This document shows positions 32,243-43,263 of a stretch of 64,000 nucleotides of DNA, piece after piece. This DNA comes from Asterias amurensis. Taxonomy: Eukaryota; Echinodermata; Asteroidea; Forcipulatida; Asteriidae. The DNA is taken from positions 12,231,391-12,295,390 of the forward strand of contig NC_092657.1 of the NCBI RefSeq assembly GCF_032118995.1. The letters are read 5' to 3'. Each line of letters starts with the position of its first letter. The first letter of the stretch is position 1. Made by a program: the position numbers and the translations under genes. The notes under the pieces are model-generated. The model did no database searches. It saw nothing but the letters and a program-made list of their open reading frames with translations, and had not been told where the DNA came from.

Positions 32243-33847
32243 GGCATTTAAATGCATGATGCCATCGGACGCTTATCAAGTGTTCGTTTTTGATTAAACA
32301 GTCAGTACTACTCTTCCATTTTTTATTTTTTTTAAATCTCAAAATGTTGATGTTCTCAAACTACACCTAGCCAATTAGCTTTCCAATTGTCTCGTTACCA
32401 TCAGGGCTGATTTTCACACCCCAAAAAATCCATCACTCAATGGCCAGTACTGCTTTCAACTGTGATGCCGTTTGAGTATTATCTATGGTGTAATACTTGT
32501 ACCACTCTATCTTGACTGTATACATGTACATGTAGTCAGGGAATACCACACACAGGTAGTGTGAAGGTAAAAACTAAAACATATTGAACTGTTGCACTCA
32601 TGATGTCAATAAATAAAACCATTGACACTTATTGTGTTATTCTCTAAACTATAATAAAGTCCTGGTGTGTTTATTTTGTTATCTAATGTTTTCTAATTAA
32701 CTTATTCTGAAGAGGATATTGGCTTTGCAGTACTGCAAATGCCTGACAAGGACCAAATAACTGGCACTGATAGCTACTCATGTGATCATACAAATCAGAA
32801 AGGGTGAAAGGCTTGGAGGAGGGGGCTATAATTAAAATATAAATCAGGATTTGAGTATGACAAACTAAACAAAGCATTTAAATATAAGGTCAGTGTCTGA
32901 ATCCTGAGGAAATTGGTCATGTTTACCAAAAATACTTAATTAAAGATTCAGGGACCAACATAATTGTTTCATGTAGGGTGATGAGAGGTTTGCTTCATGT
33001 CCAATGCATCGAGACTACCGTTGAAAACGAGGCAATCGCAAATCACAAGAGGTACCAGTTTTGAATGATGCAATGCTAAACCGCCATTATAAGGCAAAAA
33101 CAGGCACCTGCCATTTCAAACAAAAAACTGCTGGCAAATATTTTATTGATGCTACCTAAGGACCATAATAAGACCTCTCTTTCACCTGAATGTCATTGCT
33201 CACAGACCTGCACTAGTGACTCTACAGCGACTCAAAGATGTGACGCAATTTTGGGGGTACCCTTAAATGAAGAGTTACTGTTGCCTCTTAAGAGTCTTGG
33301 TTTTCCAAAATTTTGAGTTCGTGGTTTAGTTCAGGATACTAACCAAAGACCCTGCAAAATTCATTGCTCTACTGTATTCCACCTTTCAGCAGCAAGCGTT
33401 AAAACTTTTGTAGTCAAAAATCATCAAAAACGCAATTTTTTCACTAAAAAACACATTTTTTGCAATTTTTTCTGTTAGGGAGGTCGGATTGGCCAAATAT
33501 TGTGCACAGCCTCAAGGCTACCTATGACCCACCTACGACCAAAATTTCAGCCAAATCCGTTGACCCCCACCTTATCACGGACTGCATGGTCCTCTCATGG
33601 ACAGGCTCTTAATAACATGAAATTGTATACCGCTCATCCCGTCGCCACGTAATGCTTAAGGCGCATCAACTTCCAATATCTTTATGTAAGGTAGGTTATC
33701 TACTCTATTATAGCGCCATGTAATTGCAGCGAATCGTGTAACTTTACTGAAACAAAAGTACAAATTAAAGCAAACAAAACAACAACGTGAGACTGAGGGA
33801 ATAACAGTCTTAACATTGAAATGCGAACTGGAAGAAATGAACTTTGT
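32243..33847. other. 3' flank and intergenic
   Basis: AATAAA at 32608 and 'ataataaag' near 32648 may end the transcript of the gene at 30432. The stretch 33230-33600 reads like an old repeat (long T/A runs and 'aaaatttcagccaaatccgt'), but I could not define it. Confidence 0.4.
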
Positions 33848-34500
33848 GGAAGTGTCGTGGCCGTGTGTTCAGAGCACCGAATTCAAACTCTGGTGTTTCT
33901 GATCAGCAGAGTGTGGGTTCGAATCCCAAGCCGTGAAACTTGTGTCCTTAAAAGGCAGTGGACACTATTGGTAAAAAATAATTTTTAGCGTAACACCTCA
34001 CTTGATAACGAGTAATGGGAAGAGGTTGATACATTGTGAGAAACAGCTCCCTCTAGAGTGACGTAGTTTTCGAGAAAGAGGTAATTTTCCACGAATTTGA
34101 TTTCGAGACCTCAGATTTAGAATTTGATGTCACGAAATCAAGCATCTGAATGCACACTTGAATGCACACAACTGCGTGAGAACAGGGTGTTTTTTTTTTC
34201 ACTACTATCTCGCAACTTCGACGACCAAATGAGCTCAAATTTTCACAGGTTTGTCATTTTATGTTGAGATACACCAAGTGAGGAGACCGGTCTTTGACAA
34301 TTACAAATAGTGTCCAGTGTATTTAAGCAAGACGCTTAACCAATGCTTCGTCCTTCGGATTGCATGTAAAGCCGTTGGTCCCATGTGTTGGGTCACGTAT
34401 GTGAAATTACACTGTGCACTTATCAAAAAGAGAAGGAGTTCGCCCCGGTGTTCCTGGCTGGATGCGGCGTAGCATTTTGTAAACCCTACTAAATTAATTG
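33848..34500 (+). mobile_element. tRNA-derived SINE, split by a TTAA MITE
   Basis: The head (33855-33935) is tRNA-like: an A-box-like 'tggccgtgtgttcagagc' and a perfect B box 'ggttcgaatcc'. A long variable arm and 'ttcaaac' at the anticodon position suggest tRNA-Leu(CAA) ancestry. The body resumes at 34327 with 'gcaagacgcttaacca', a phrase typical of many invertebrate SINE bodies, and runs to about 34500. The MITE at 33952-34322 interrupts it at a TTAA. Confidence 0.75.
33952..34322 (+). mobile_element. TTAA MITE, family 1, nested in a SINE
   Basis: TTAA is duplicated on both sides (33948-33951 and 34323-34326), and the SINE reads straight through once the MITE and one TTAA are left out. This is the best demonstration of the family's target site in the window. 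Confidence 0.93.
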
Positions 34501-34513
34501 GGTCTCAAAATTC

Positions 34514-35264
34514 AATTGTCAAAGACTAGTACTCTTACTTTGTGTTTGTAAACATATGAATAAAATAACAAACCTGTGAAAATTTGAGCTCAATTGTTCG
34601 TCAAAGTTGCGAGATAATAATGAAAGAAAAAACAACATTGTCTCACGAAGTTGTGTGCTTTCAGATGCTTGATTTCGAGACCTTAAGTGTGAGGTCTCGA
34701 AATCAAACTTCTTTCCCGAAAACTAGGTTACTTCAGAGGGAGCCGTTTCTCTTTGTACTGTCAACCTCTCCTCATTACTCATTACCATGTAACGTTTTAT
34801 GCTAATAACTTTTTACCATTAAAACATTTCCAATATAATATAGGTTTTCTCGGTCAAATTCGACACATGAGCAGTCAATTTCATTTGCATGCGTTCGAAT
34901 TAAAGCTGTTTTGCCTCTCCAGTTGTTACTGCGTTTCAATACAGAATTCAGCCATTCAATTTCGTTTTGGGTCGAGTCAAGTTCCTTTAGCACTCTGTTC
35001 AATTTAGCGGGGCGTCACTCTTTTTCGTGACACACACGCCTCAAGAAGCGTCTGCGAATTTGAATGCTGCTTTGATGAATTGTTAAGTTGAATGACTATT
35101 TTGTTAATTCGAATGACGCAACATTACATTTGACTAATTCCACAACGAAATCGAATGAACCTTTTGAGTAGCATTCGATTTTGCGCGAAATAGAATAGCT
35201 TGGTTGTTAAATTGGCTGCTCATTTTCCGAAATTGACCGAGAAAACCTATAGTGTCCACTGCCT
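34514..35264 (-). mobile_element. TTAA MITE, family 1, carrying a family 2 insertion
   Basis: The family 1 body runs from about 34514. It is broken inside the right terminal repeat by family 2 (34841-35249) and ends 'gtgtccactgcct' followed by TTAA (35265-35268). Confidence 0.88.
34841..35249. mobile_element. MITE, family 2, nested in family 1
   Basis: TAGGTTTTCTCGGTCAAATT and its inverted partner lie 409 bases apart. It inserted at the TA within 'ccaaTAgtgtcc' of the family 1 end. Confidence 0.88.
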
Positions 35265-35442
35265 TTAAGATTGTTTGCCAAATTTGGCACAAATACAAAA
35301 TAATAACAACAAAATAAATGCAAACCAACAACGCTAAGATTGAGACCGGAAATGTGACTATAGCCTTTATACACGTTAATATGTATGTTTGTAAAGCAAA
35401 AGGTGGGCTGAAAAAAAAACCTGTATTTGTTTCAATTTAAAT

Positions 35443-35985
35443 AAGGGAATAAAAGGGTAGCGACGAGTTCTTCAACGGCCGTTTAAAGCCGGCAGGGTCG
35501 GCGTCCGTGTGATAAAGGCCCGAGCCGAAGGCGAGGGCCTTTATCACACGGCAACGACCCAAGGTTTTAAACGGACGTTTGCAAGGTTTTAAACGGACGT
35601 TTAAAGCCATTGGACACTTTCGGTAAACAGTATTTTCCAAAGGCCCACACTTCGTGTATCACAACTTATTTATAAAATAACAAACCTGTGAAAATTTAGG
35701 CTCAACCGGTCGTCGGAGTCGGGAGAAAATAACGGGAAAACCCACCCTGGTATCCGCACGTTTCGCCGTGTCATGTGTTTTCTACAATCCGTAATTCTGG
35801 TTGTCGAGAATTGATAGATGTTTTAATGTTTTCTCAAAAAGTAAAGCATTTCTTTATGGAATAATATTTCAAGAGAAGTATTTCACCATTACCTCCTGTA
35901 AGTTATTTGTAAGTCTATTGTTTTCTGTTAAAAAAGTGTTTAATGGCTTTAAGAACGAGTCACTTCTCTTTTATTCCCATTCATA
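35443..35985. mobile_element. Foldback element split by a family 3 element
   Basis: The left arm 'ggaataaaagggtagcgacg' is inverted at about 35950-35972 as 'aagaacgagtcacttctctt' plus 'ttattccc'. Inside the left half is a tight hairpin, 'gtgtgataaaggcc...ggcctttatcacac', at about 35512-35557. The family 3 copy at 35605-35948 was inserted later. Confidence 0.7.
35605..35948. mobile_element. TTAA element, family 3, full copy
   Basis: It starts 'agccattggacactttcgg' after TTAA (35601-35604) and ends with a degraded inverted form before TTAA (35949-35952). It shares internal words with family 1 ('aacaaacctgtgaaaattt'), so the two families are cousins. Confidence 0.8.
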
Positions 35986-36104
35986 AGTGCCCTTTTGTTG
36001 AAAAACGTTAACATTATTACAGTTATAGACACTTTAACATTTGACAATTTGAGGTTTTAAATATTATTTCCAAAACTTTGTGAAGAATCTGTTTGATGCG
36101 CGTG

Positions 36105-36310
36105 GATTGTGTGTACGCGCGCGCGCGCTTAGATTACGCGCTGTTACTATAGCTATTAATTGCGTTCCGCATGGGTATCTGGCGCGCCCGACACGCGGAA
36201 GCCAGCTTGTTATGAACAGCTCCAGCTGTTTTATAAAAGGTTTAAACATCCCCACGTGACGCGCTCTCCACCAATAGGAGTAGAGAAACTGTCTGGGATA
36301 TTTATGAATT
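36105..36310. repeat. Interspersed repeat with CCACGTGACGCGCTCTCCAC block
   Basis: Same family as 24080-24340. A (CG)n-like run 'acgcgcgcgcgcgct' lies at about 36114. Confidence 0.6.
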
Positions 36311-36940
36311 TAAATTTAAAATTGGTGTAAGTTACTGTGTTATTAAAGTGCTTGAGGATTTCGTATTGTTTTAATACTCAAAATCAAGAACAAAACAGAT
36401 CTAGGCAGGTAGTAAATGAGAGCGTTTATAAATCTTTTGTAGGCAATGTATACTAGTTAAAAGGATTTAATTGTAGTTTTAGTAATTTCAAAACCGATTG
36501 TGTGGGTTGCTTGTTTTGAAATAAACGAGAAAGAAGCTGCCAGCAATCAATCAATGTACGATGAAGTAAACTTGTTGAGAACACAGCAAACAACAATTGA
36601 TTGATTGATCAAAATAAAAAGAGTTTTACGCAAGCACTGGATTTGGCTTTGTTCATTTCAGGTATTTATTTAGTAGAAAAACATGTAGATTTTGCTCAAA
36701 TAAGAAACATACAAACAAGAAGAGATGGAATTTGGTCGCTTACACTGAATAATTATTCTACTTTTTGAAGAAAAAAAATCTAAATAGTTAAAACAATTTA
36801 GAAATAATTAACTTTATGAAACAGTAAAGCGTAAAATTGTCTCTGTTTTAAATAATTAAAAGGAAACAGTGTTGTCTAAATAGTTAATGTACATTTATTT
36901 AATCTTGATAGACAATGCGAGTTATTTAAAAACGTGTGTG
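36311..36940. other. Intergenic, AT-rich, nothing recognised
   Basis: No gene or repeat could be supported. Confidence 0.4.
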
Positions 36941-37044
36941 CCTATAGACGATGTGACCTCTGACGTCACTCGGGCAAAACCTTTGTGTTTTGGCAGCCAG
37001 CAGAGGGCGGTTTGAATGTAAACAGAGGTCACATCGTCTATAGG
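36941..37044. mobile_element. 104-base MITE with CCTATAGACGATGTGACC ends
   Basis: The ends are perfect inverted repeats of 22 bases (CCTATAGACGATGTGACC plus TCTG) around a 60-base core. A degraded relative is at 15092-15240. Confidence 0.88.
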
Positions 37045-37502
37045 AGGATGAGTGTAGGTTGGCGTTTTGATTTAATATCCAAAATAAATGAAAAAGGGTT
37101 TAAGAACGAAATTATCAGTTGGCTAAAAACAGAAACATTTTTAAAGATTCGAAGATTCAATGTGTAAATAATTATTTTTTGCCTTGAATTGTAGACATGT
37201 CGTATGAAGGGCGAGCCATGGTTGTAAAACATGCAGCAAAACCAAATAATTCTGCTGTGTTGATAGCTGTTGATTTTAGTAAGGCATTTGGATAGAGTTG
37301 ACCACAATATGGTTAATAAAAAAAATGATTAAGCTTGGGGTCAGAACTTCATTAATTCCTTGTCTATGTGGATTTGTATCAGATCGTCTTCAGGCTGTTA
37401 GATATAAGGGTGATATTTCTGCTTGGGGGAGATTGCATGCTGGAGTGCCTTTTTAGTAATGATCAATGATTTTGTTCCTGATCTTCAAGCGGTCAAACAT
37501 AG

Positions 37503-37652
37503 GGTGCGTTCGTTTATAGCTTCCCTGGGTCGACCCCGGTGTGTGGTGGGTTTTTTTTCCAGGACGAACGTGTGCAGATAATTACCCACATTCGTCCTGG
37601 AAAAAAAACCGCCACACACCGGGGTCGACCCAGGAAAGCTAAACGAACGCAC
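37503..37652. mobile_element. Near-perfect 150-base palindromic foldback inside the LINE
   Basis: Arms of about 70 bases: 'gggtgcgttcgtttatagct' pairs with 'agctaaacgaacgcaccc', continuing through 'ctgggtcgaccccgg' and 'ccaggacgaacgtg'. The loop is about 12 bases. The inner arm shares 'ccaggacgaacgtg' with the foldback at 10029. Such a palindrome should extrude as a cruciform. Confidence 0.9.
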
Positions 37653-37907
37653 CCATTACTGTAACTGGCGGCTTGGCGCACTAGCTAAAGCATTCACTTG
37701 ACTTAAGGAAGTCTATGTGGTGACTAGCGCCCTCTCGTAATCATGGGTTTCTATTATTCGTCATGCTTGAAGGGTTGTTAAACATAAACCTATCAGTTAG
37801 TTTTGGATGAATGTTTTGGCTACTTGCCCCTTTCGTATCGTGTTTTGGGGTAAGAAAAGGTTCTTATTTGATACCTACTATATCATGGATATTGTTGTAT
37901 TATCAAT

Positions 37908-38127
37908 AGACCCTTCCCATGAAATATGTAAATTGCACATAGCGCGTGCGCACTAACGTTTTGGTTGGCAAATTGAGGGAACATCGCGCTGTTTTGTACA
38001 CGGCTGATGGGTGCGTGACGCAGACGCGACTGCGCGTCTGCTTAGTGCACAACTCTATGGCGTTTGCCAACCAACAGGGTCTGTACGCATGCGTGAATGT
38101 AATTAGCATATTTCATGGGAAGGGTCC
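37908..38127. mobile_element. MITE with AGACCCTTCCCATGAAATAT ends
   Basis: AGACCCTTCCCATGAAATAT is inverted at 38107-38126. The interior is GC-richer with a tight 'gcagacgcgactgcgcgtctgc' hairpin near 38018. It lies within the insert that splits the LINE. Confidence 0.85.
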
Positions 38128-39391
38128 ATTGCATTATAGTTTGTTACTGTTTATGCGGAAATTTGTGTCTATTTTCTAGGGGTTTGAGAGCACATGTGCA
38201 TGTTTATTTTGCTACTGTTCATTACATTGTTTCATTGCATAAAAATGATTCTAGATTTGTATTTCATTTCGTCTAGGCTAAATAGAGTCGAAGTAGTCAT
38301 TAAGTGATCAGGGTTGAATGCTGGAAGTTTATTAGCTTGTCTAAGGCGTGAACGGTGAGGATTATTTTATGTTATTATTATGTGATATATGTGTATGATG
38401 ATTAACGACTATACACGGTGTGTTTATAAATGATTGAAAAGGTCAAGTCATTAAGATGGTTGCAGAAACCGTAGGTTCAATGCAGACGTTTATTTCTATT
38501 AGGAAACTTAACTTCAAACTGACTAATGCTAGGTGCATTATAAATACAGTTCTTTAGTAGTATGTTATGATGAATGCATACGTTCTTATTGTTACTTATC
38601 AAATGGTAATTTGTTTTCCGTTATTTATCTTGTTACAGTTTTCACGGTGATTTGAGACTAAATAAACCAGGTTCAAACATCAGTAGAAGCTTCACAGCAG
38701 ATTTGTTATAGACCAGCCCCCCCCCCCCCTTTGATTGCTCATAGTGCGCTACAATTACAAATTATGTCGATGATCTGACTTTAAGTCAGACCCTCTCTAA
38801 TCCTAACGAGAGCTCCAACATGCAAAATGTGCTTAATGACCTAAATCAATGGACTGATCTGAATAAAATGAAACTTAATCCTGCCAAATGCCAGTACATG
38901 AATATCAGTTTTCAAGACGTAACCAACCTGATCCACCCACCTTCGACATTTTAGATTCTCAAATTAATCGAACTGATTGTTTGAAATTGGTTGGTATTTA
39001 TATACAGAGTAATTTGAAGTGAGATTCCCAAGTGAACAACATGTGTGGTAATTTTAACCGTAGACTGTTCTTTTTACGCCAGCTTAAACGATTATTTATT
39101 TCTGTCAAGGATCTGTTAACTGTTGTGTATGTCCGACCCACTATCGAATACGCTTGTCCTGGCTGGTACTCTGGATTTACTAAAACACAACTCATAACCC
39201 TTGAAAGGTTACAAAAAAGGGTTGTTCGTATCATTCTGGCTGGTCAGCCAAATACACCAACAGCATATGTTGAAGTATGCCAATTGTTCAGTTTACCTAC
39301 AATCACTGATAGACTTAGTCATTTTTTTTTTTCAATTTTGGTAAGACCTTGTTTGAATCACTTTTTCAATTCACAACTCACGGTAATCTAA

Positions 39392-39646
39392 TCATGTGAC
39401 TGAACATTGTGCTGAGCATTCTTTAAAAAAAGGTACAAAGGCTTAAATAAGCCATGGTGCCAATATTTTTTTAACATATCTGGAGATTTTTTGGGGGGTA
39501 ACCCATATATCATTATAACTATTGGTATTAACATTTAATGCTCTACCGGCTGGTAAACATCTCAAGCAAGAGGAAAATCATGGTATCCAATTCCCTACAC
39601 TGGCAGAATAAATTGTTAGCAAGTGTACCAACAAATCTACCTATAA
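39392..39646. other. Probable LINE 3' flank
   Basis: Nothing coding is recognised; it could be the 3' end of the element above. Confidence 0.35.
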
Positions 39647-39650
39647 TTAA

Positions 39651-40029
39651 AGGCAGTGGACACTATTGGTAATTACTCAAAATAATTCTTAGCATAAAAC
39701 CTTACTTGGTAATGAGTAATGGGGAGAGGTTGATGGTATAAAACATTGTGAGAAACGGCACCCTCTGAAGTGCCATAGTTTTCGAGAAAGAAGTAATTTT
39801 CCATAAATTTGATTTCGAGACCTCAGATTTAGAACATGATGTCTCGAAATCAACCATCTAAACGCACACAACTTCGTGTGACAAGGATGTTTTTTTCTTT
39901 CATTATTATCTCGCAAGTTCGATGACCGATTGAGCTCAAATTTTCACAGGCTTGTTATTTTATGCATATGTTGAGATACTTCAACTGTGAAGGCAAGTCG
40001 TCGACAATTACCAATAGTGTCCACTGCCT
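39651..40029 (+). mobile_element. TTAA MITE, family 1, full copy
   Basis: TTAA lies on both sides (39647-39650 and 40030-40033). Both ends and the hairpin are intact; this is one of the best-kept copies. Confidence 0.92.
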
Positions 40030-40189
40030 TTAAACGCACCAAGCTACACAATGAATCTCCCGAAGGGAACACAACACTAACATTCCCAAGGGAACAGTAA
40101 AATTAATATTTTAGCCCATAAAATAACTGTGATGTTTCCTTGGAAAAGTAGTAATTTCACCGTATGCTAGTCGGTCCGCCGTATCACGG

Positions 40190-40525
40190 TCATTAGTCTT
40201 AGTAAGAGACCCTCGTTAAGGACCGGTTCCTCCGTCTGATAGGCGCTAGCCTTTGGTCAAGGCGCACGCGGCACACCGGATAGCACGCACAACCCCAAAA
40301 ATGTAACGCACGAAAAAAGACGAATTTGCATCGAACGTTCTTGTGACGTCATGCAAGTAATAGTGGCTTCTTTTGACCAGCAACTCACCACGCTAATGCA
40401 TTATGCATTAAATTTTCTCCCACCAAAATCGTTGGCAAATGTAAAGGAAAATATAAGGCCCCAAAACGAGTTGGTAAAGGCGCTTCGCGGCTTCGCCGCT
40501 CGCGGTGACTAAAGGCTAGTGTTAC
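40190..40525. mobile_element. Probable inverted-repeat element
   Basis: 'gctagcctttggtca' (40247-40261) is inverted as 'tgactaaaggctag' at about 40506, and GC-rich 'ggcgcttcgcggcttcgccg' lies next to the right arm. The outer limits are uncertain. Confidence 0.45.
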
Positions 40526-40574
40526 ATTCTAAATGAGTTCATTTGATAAACTTAAGTGACGACATGAGATTTTC

Positions 40575-40690
40575 ATGGTGTTGATTGGTCTGAGTTGATG
40601 TGCATCACCTGACGCACCAACAACCAATCAGCGCAGAGAAATCTCTGGCATGAACCAAACAGTTTATAACGCGACGCCATCTTCTTTTAT
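40575..40690 (+). promoter_or_regulatory. Candidate promoter with CCAAT boxes and YY1-like site
   Basis: An inverted CCAAT box (attgg, 40583-40587) and a direct one (ccaat, 40624-40628) precede 'tttataac' (about 40662). 'gacgccatctt' at 40673-40683 is the reverse complement of the YY1 motif AAGATGGCGTC, which usually lies just downstream of a start site. Confidence 0.45.
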
Positions 40691-40884
40691 GTGTCACGTC
40701 GATCACCTGGACTCTCAAACTGCAGTTTTTTCACTGTAAAGAAGTCGGTCCATATAACAAAAACAAACGTAACACTTCATCAGAATAAGGTACAAGAGGC
40801 CAGGCCGGGTGAGAGTGACATGGACGACGTCGTAGAAGTAGAGTGTTCAAACAGATGCTTCTCAAAACACTTCCATGTTGTGTG
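40685..40884 (+). other. Candidate first exon of an unknown transcript
   Basis: An open frame (40691-40884, encoding ...MDDVVEVECSNRCFSKHFHVV) runs into a consensus splice donor, GTAAGT, at 40885. A possible acceptor 'tgtccatgtcttttcag' ends at 41435. Joined to it, the frame stops at once, so the true partner exon is elsewhere, or the RNA is untranslated here. I recognise no domain. Confidence 0.35.
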
Positions 40885-40899
40885 GTAAGTTAATAACAT

Positions 40900-42795
40900 G
40901 TACACGTTACACGCGGAGTCTCACACTTATTTAATAATAATATAATAAACTTGTTTTTTCATGTTATGAAGAGTATCAATTTTAAACGACCGTAGTCAGA
41001 CAAACATACGGCCCAAAATGTACAAACAATCGATATGTGACGTTAAGCCATGATGTGTAGACAATTCCAACAAGTTTGACAATTTTTACATGAAACTTTT
41101 AAAGCAATTCGCGTTGTTATTTCCAACTAGAAATGCGAGTTTCGTTCCGTCAAAGTACAAGACAGCCTGGCGCTACTCATCAACATGAACCCCCCGTGGA
41201 AGGCGTATACACATGTACATGCAGAGCACATTGGAACACATGCTCGTACATTTACTCTGTCTGAAGACTCGAACACAATTGTTTGTTTGACCGTTAAATT
41301 GGGGAAGCTCCACTGTCATCCATTTACTTGGTATTCATGGACATTCAACCACCTCCCCAACACTCTTCGTTACAATACTTTTTTAGTAAAGTTTTCAGGT
41401 ATTATTGAATATAATCTTTGTCCATGTCTTTTCAGACAAGACGAAGTCACCAGGTGAAGCACCCATCAGGCACAATGATGACATGGAACATTAGACAATG
41501 ATTTCATTCTGTATGACCATGGAGGTAGAATTATGACAGGGGCATCATCCGTACAGCTAGTTGCAGGACGTCAGTAACACAATGACTTTGGTATTTTCAC
41601 CGCTAAGCAAGTCTATGAAGTATGATGACGCATGCATTAGACTTGACCTACCTACACCATACAGGATCAAACACTTGGTTCACTTCACATGCTCACCTTT
41701 AAAAAATGTCTTGTAAAAGTTTGAACACATTTTTTTAACGTTTTGTTCAATTTGTTTAACTGACGCAATGCTTTTTCACATCTGGATTCAGCACCCCAAA
41801 AGTAAGTAAATAAGCGGTAATATTTTTCAGGATAACCAGATTTTTTTTTTTTTTTAATCCTGTGTGAAAAAAATAATTTAAAATTTATTGTTTTTTAATT
41901 TTATTTATTGTGTATTTTGTTGTATAAAAGAGAATAAGTTGCTGAAACACAAAAGATCACAGTGCTAGTCTACACATGGTGTTACCACAAACCACAGTAC
42001 GTTAAATAGCCTATGAAATAGGACTAATTCTTCACCAAAATCTGTTTTTTTTTATGACAAAATAGTTACAACTTTTCATTGCCATTGGGTGTGTTAACTT
42101 TTTTTTCTTTTGTGTTTGCGTATAATCATATATTCATGAAAAACTTGGATGTGATGCAAGGATGATGGTTGTTCACAAAAAAATACAGATTTTTTTGTTC
42201 ATGTGGAAACTCAACTAATATTTGGCTGTTTTTTTTAGGACATAAAACACAATGTCCACATGCTTCCACTAAACTCACACAATTCGAGATAATGATGTAA
42301 GAAAGCTTCCCTTAAAATATTACTTGCTGAGGTGCTGTTGTTGTTAAGTAATGATTAAAACAAGTGAAGACAATTATTTTGGCATGTAAATTTGTTTTCT
42401 TGACATTGTTTACAATTACAAGGTAAGCGTGTAAGTTTACAAACGTGTAAGTTTAGTGTAAATCTGTGGACATTGTGTTTTATACTACAACAAGTATTCC
42501 AAGCTTGTATAATCGTTCAGACTATTGTGAGGTGGCAGGAATTATTTATGTGTACAACCATGATGTTGTAGTTTGGCCTTCGATGACATCACATTATTTG
42601 CTCATGAATTTTCAAAATTCAAATTTCAAAAAACTAAATTCAGAAAGAGTATAAAGTTATTTGTACAAAGGTTATTCCTAACGTTATTTCTACAAGCATT
42701 AAAATTGTGTAAATTGTATATAATTATTTTTTCAAATGAAAAACAAACAAAGGAAAAGTTAATCTTTGGTCTATGTTCTTCTTTTGTTACTTGCT
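40900..42795. other. Possible intron/UTR or intergenic; nothing else recognised
   Basis: AT-rich, with T runs. The candidate acceptor at 41435 is the only transcript-like signal. A 90-codon frame at 41185-41457 overlaps it but has no known domain. Confidence 0.35.
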
Positions 42796-42796
42796 G

Positions 42797-43095
42797 TTTG
42801 AGCTCTTAAACATTGGATGTTTAGGTATTAAACATGTTAATGTTTAATTTCTTAACATCTAGTGTTTTAATCTAAACATCTAGATGTTTTATGTCTAAAC
42901 ATTTAATATTTAATATCTAAACACCAAGTGTCTTACTGCTAAACACTAAGCATGCCTAAACATGTTAATCAATAGGACATGTTTACATGCAAGAAAGTGT
43001 TTAGCAAAGAAAGCAAAACTTTAGCAAGAAAGACTGACAGCAAGAAAGTGTTTAGCAAAGTGTTTAGACTATAAACACTGTTTTTAGAGTGTATG
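42797..43095. repeat. Short-period palindromic AT repeat of (T)AAACAT/ATGTTTA words
   Basis: About a dozen copies of TAAACAT(C/G) and its complement alternate, for example 'taaacatctagatgttta'. Then 'caagaaagtgtttagcaaag' occurs twice, and the tract ends 'tttttagagtgt', like the termini of the element at 19079. Confidence 0.7.
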
Positions 43096-43263
43096 ATACA
43101 ACAGTGCGGTTTTAGAGCAGAATGGTTCATACTGGTACACATCAGGGAGTATTAACGGGGACAGTTTTCCTTCAGGGCTGGTGGTATATACCATCTTTCC
43201 TTTTCGTATTTCATTGCCTTTTCATCCAATTAAAATATTCCATGGCAGCCGGATAAAATAAAT

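Larger units (their letters stand above)
37200..39391 (+). mobile_element. Broken non-LTR (LINE) element, reverse transcriptase in two parts
   Basis: Part one (37240-37490) encodes 'NNSAVLIAVDFSKAF', the first catalytic Asp motif, then 'VSDRLQAVRYKGDIS' and 'LHAGVP'. Part two (38750-39391) starts with 'NYVDDLTLS', the second catalytic motif. It goes on through 'MKLNPAKCQYMNISF' and 'RRLFFLRQLKRL' to 'RPTIEYACPGWYSG' and 'LERLQKRVVRII', the usual C-terminal end of CR1/Jockey-like elements. About 1.24 kb (37500-38740) between the parts is foreign, and part one also has small frame slips and a stop after VP. No endonuclease is seen upstream. Confidence 0.85.

Noticed and set aside
33855-33935. 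A tRNA-Leu gene
   Set aside because: The acceptor stem is not closed and a SINE body follows on the other side of the MITE.
42797-43095. A full transposon sharing ends with the element at 19079
   Set aside because: Only the right end 'tttttagagtgt' is similar; no matching left end was found.
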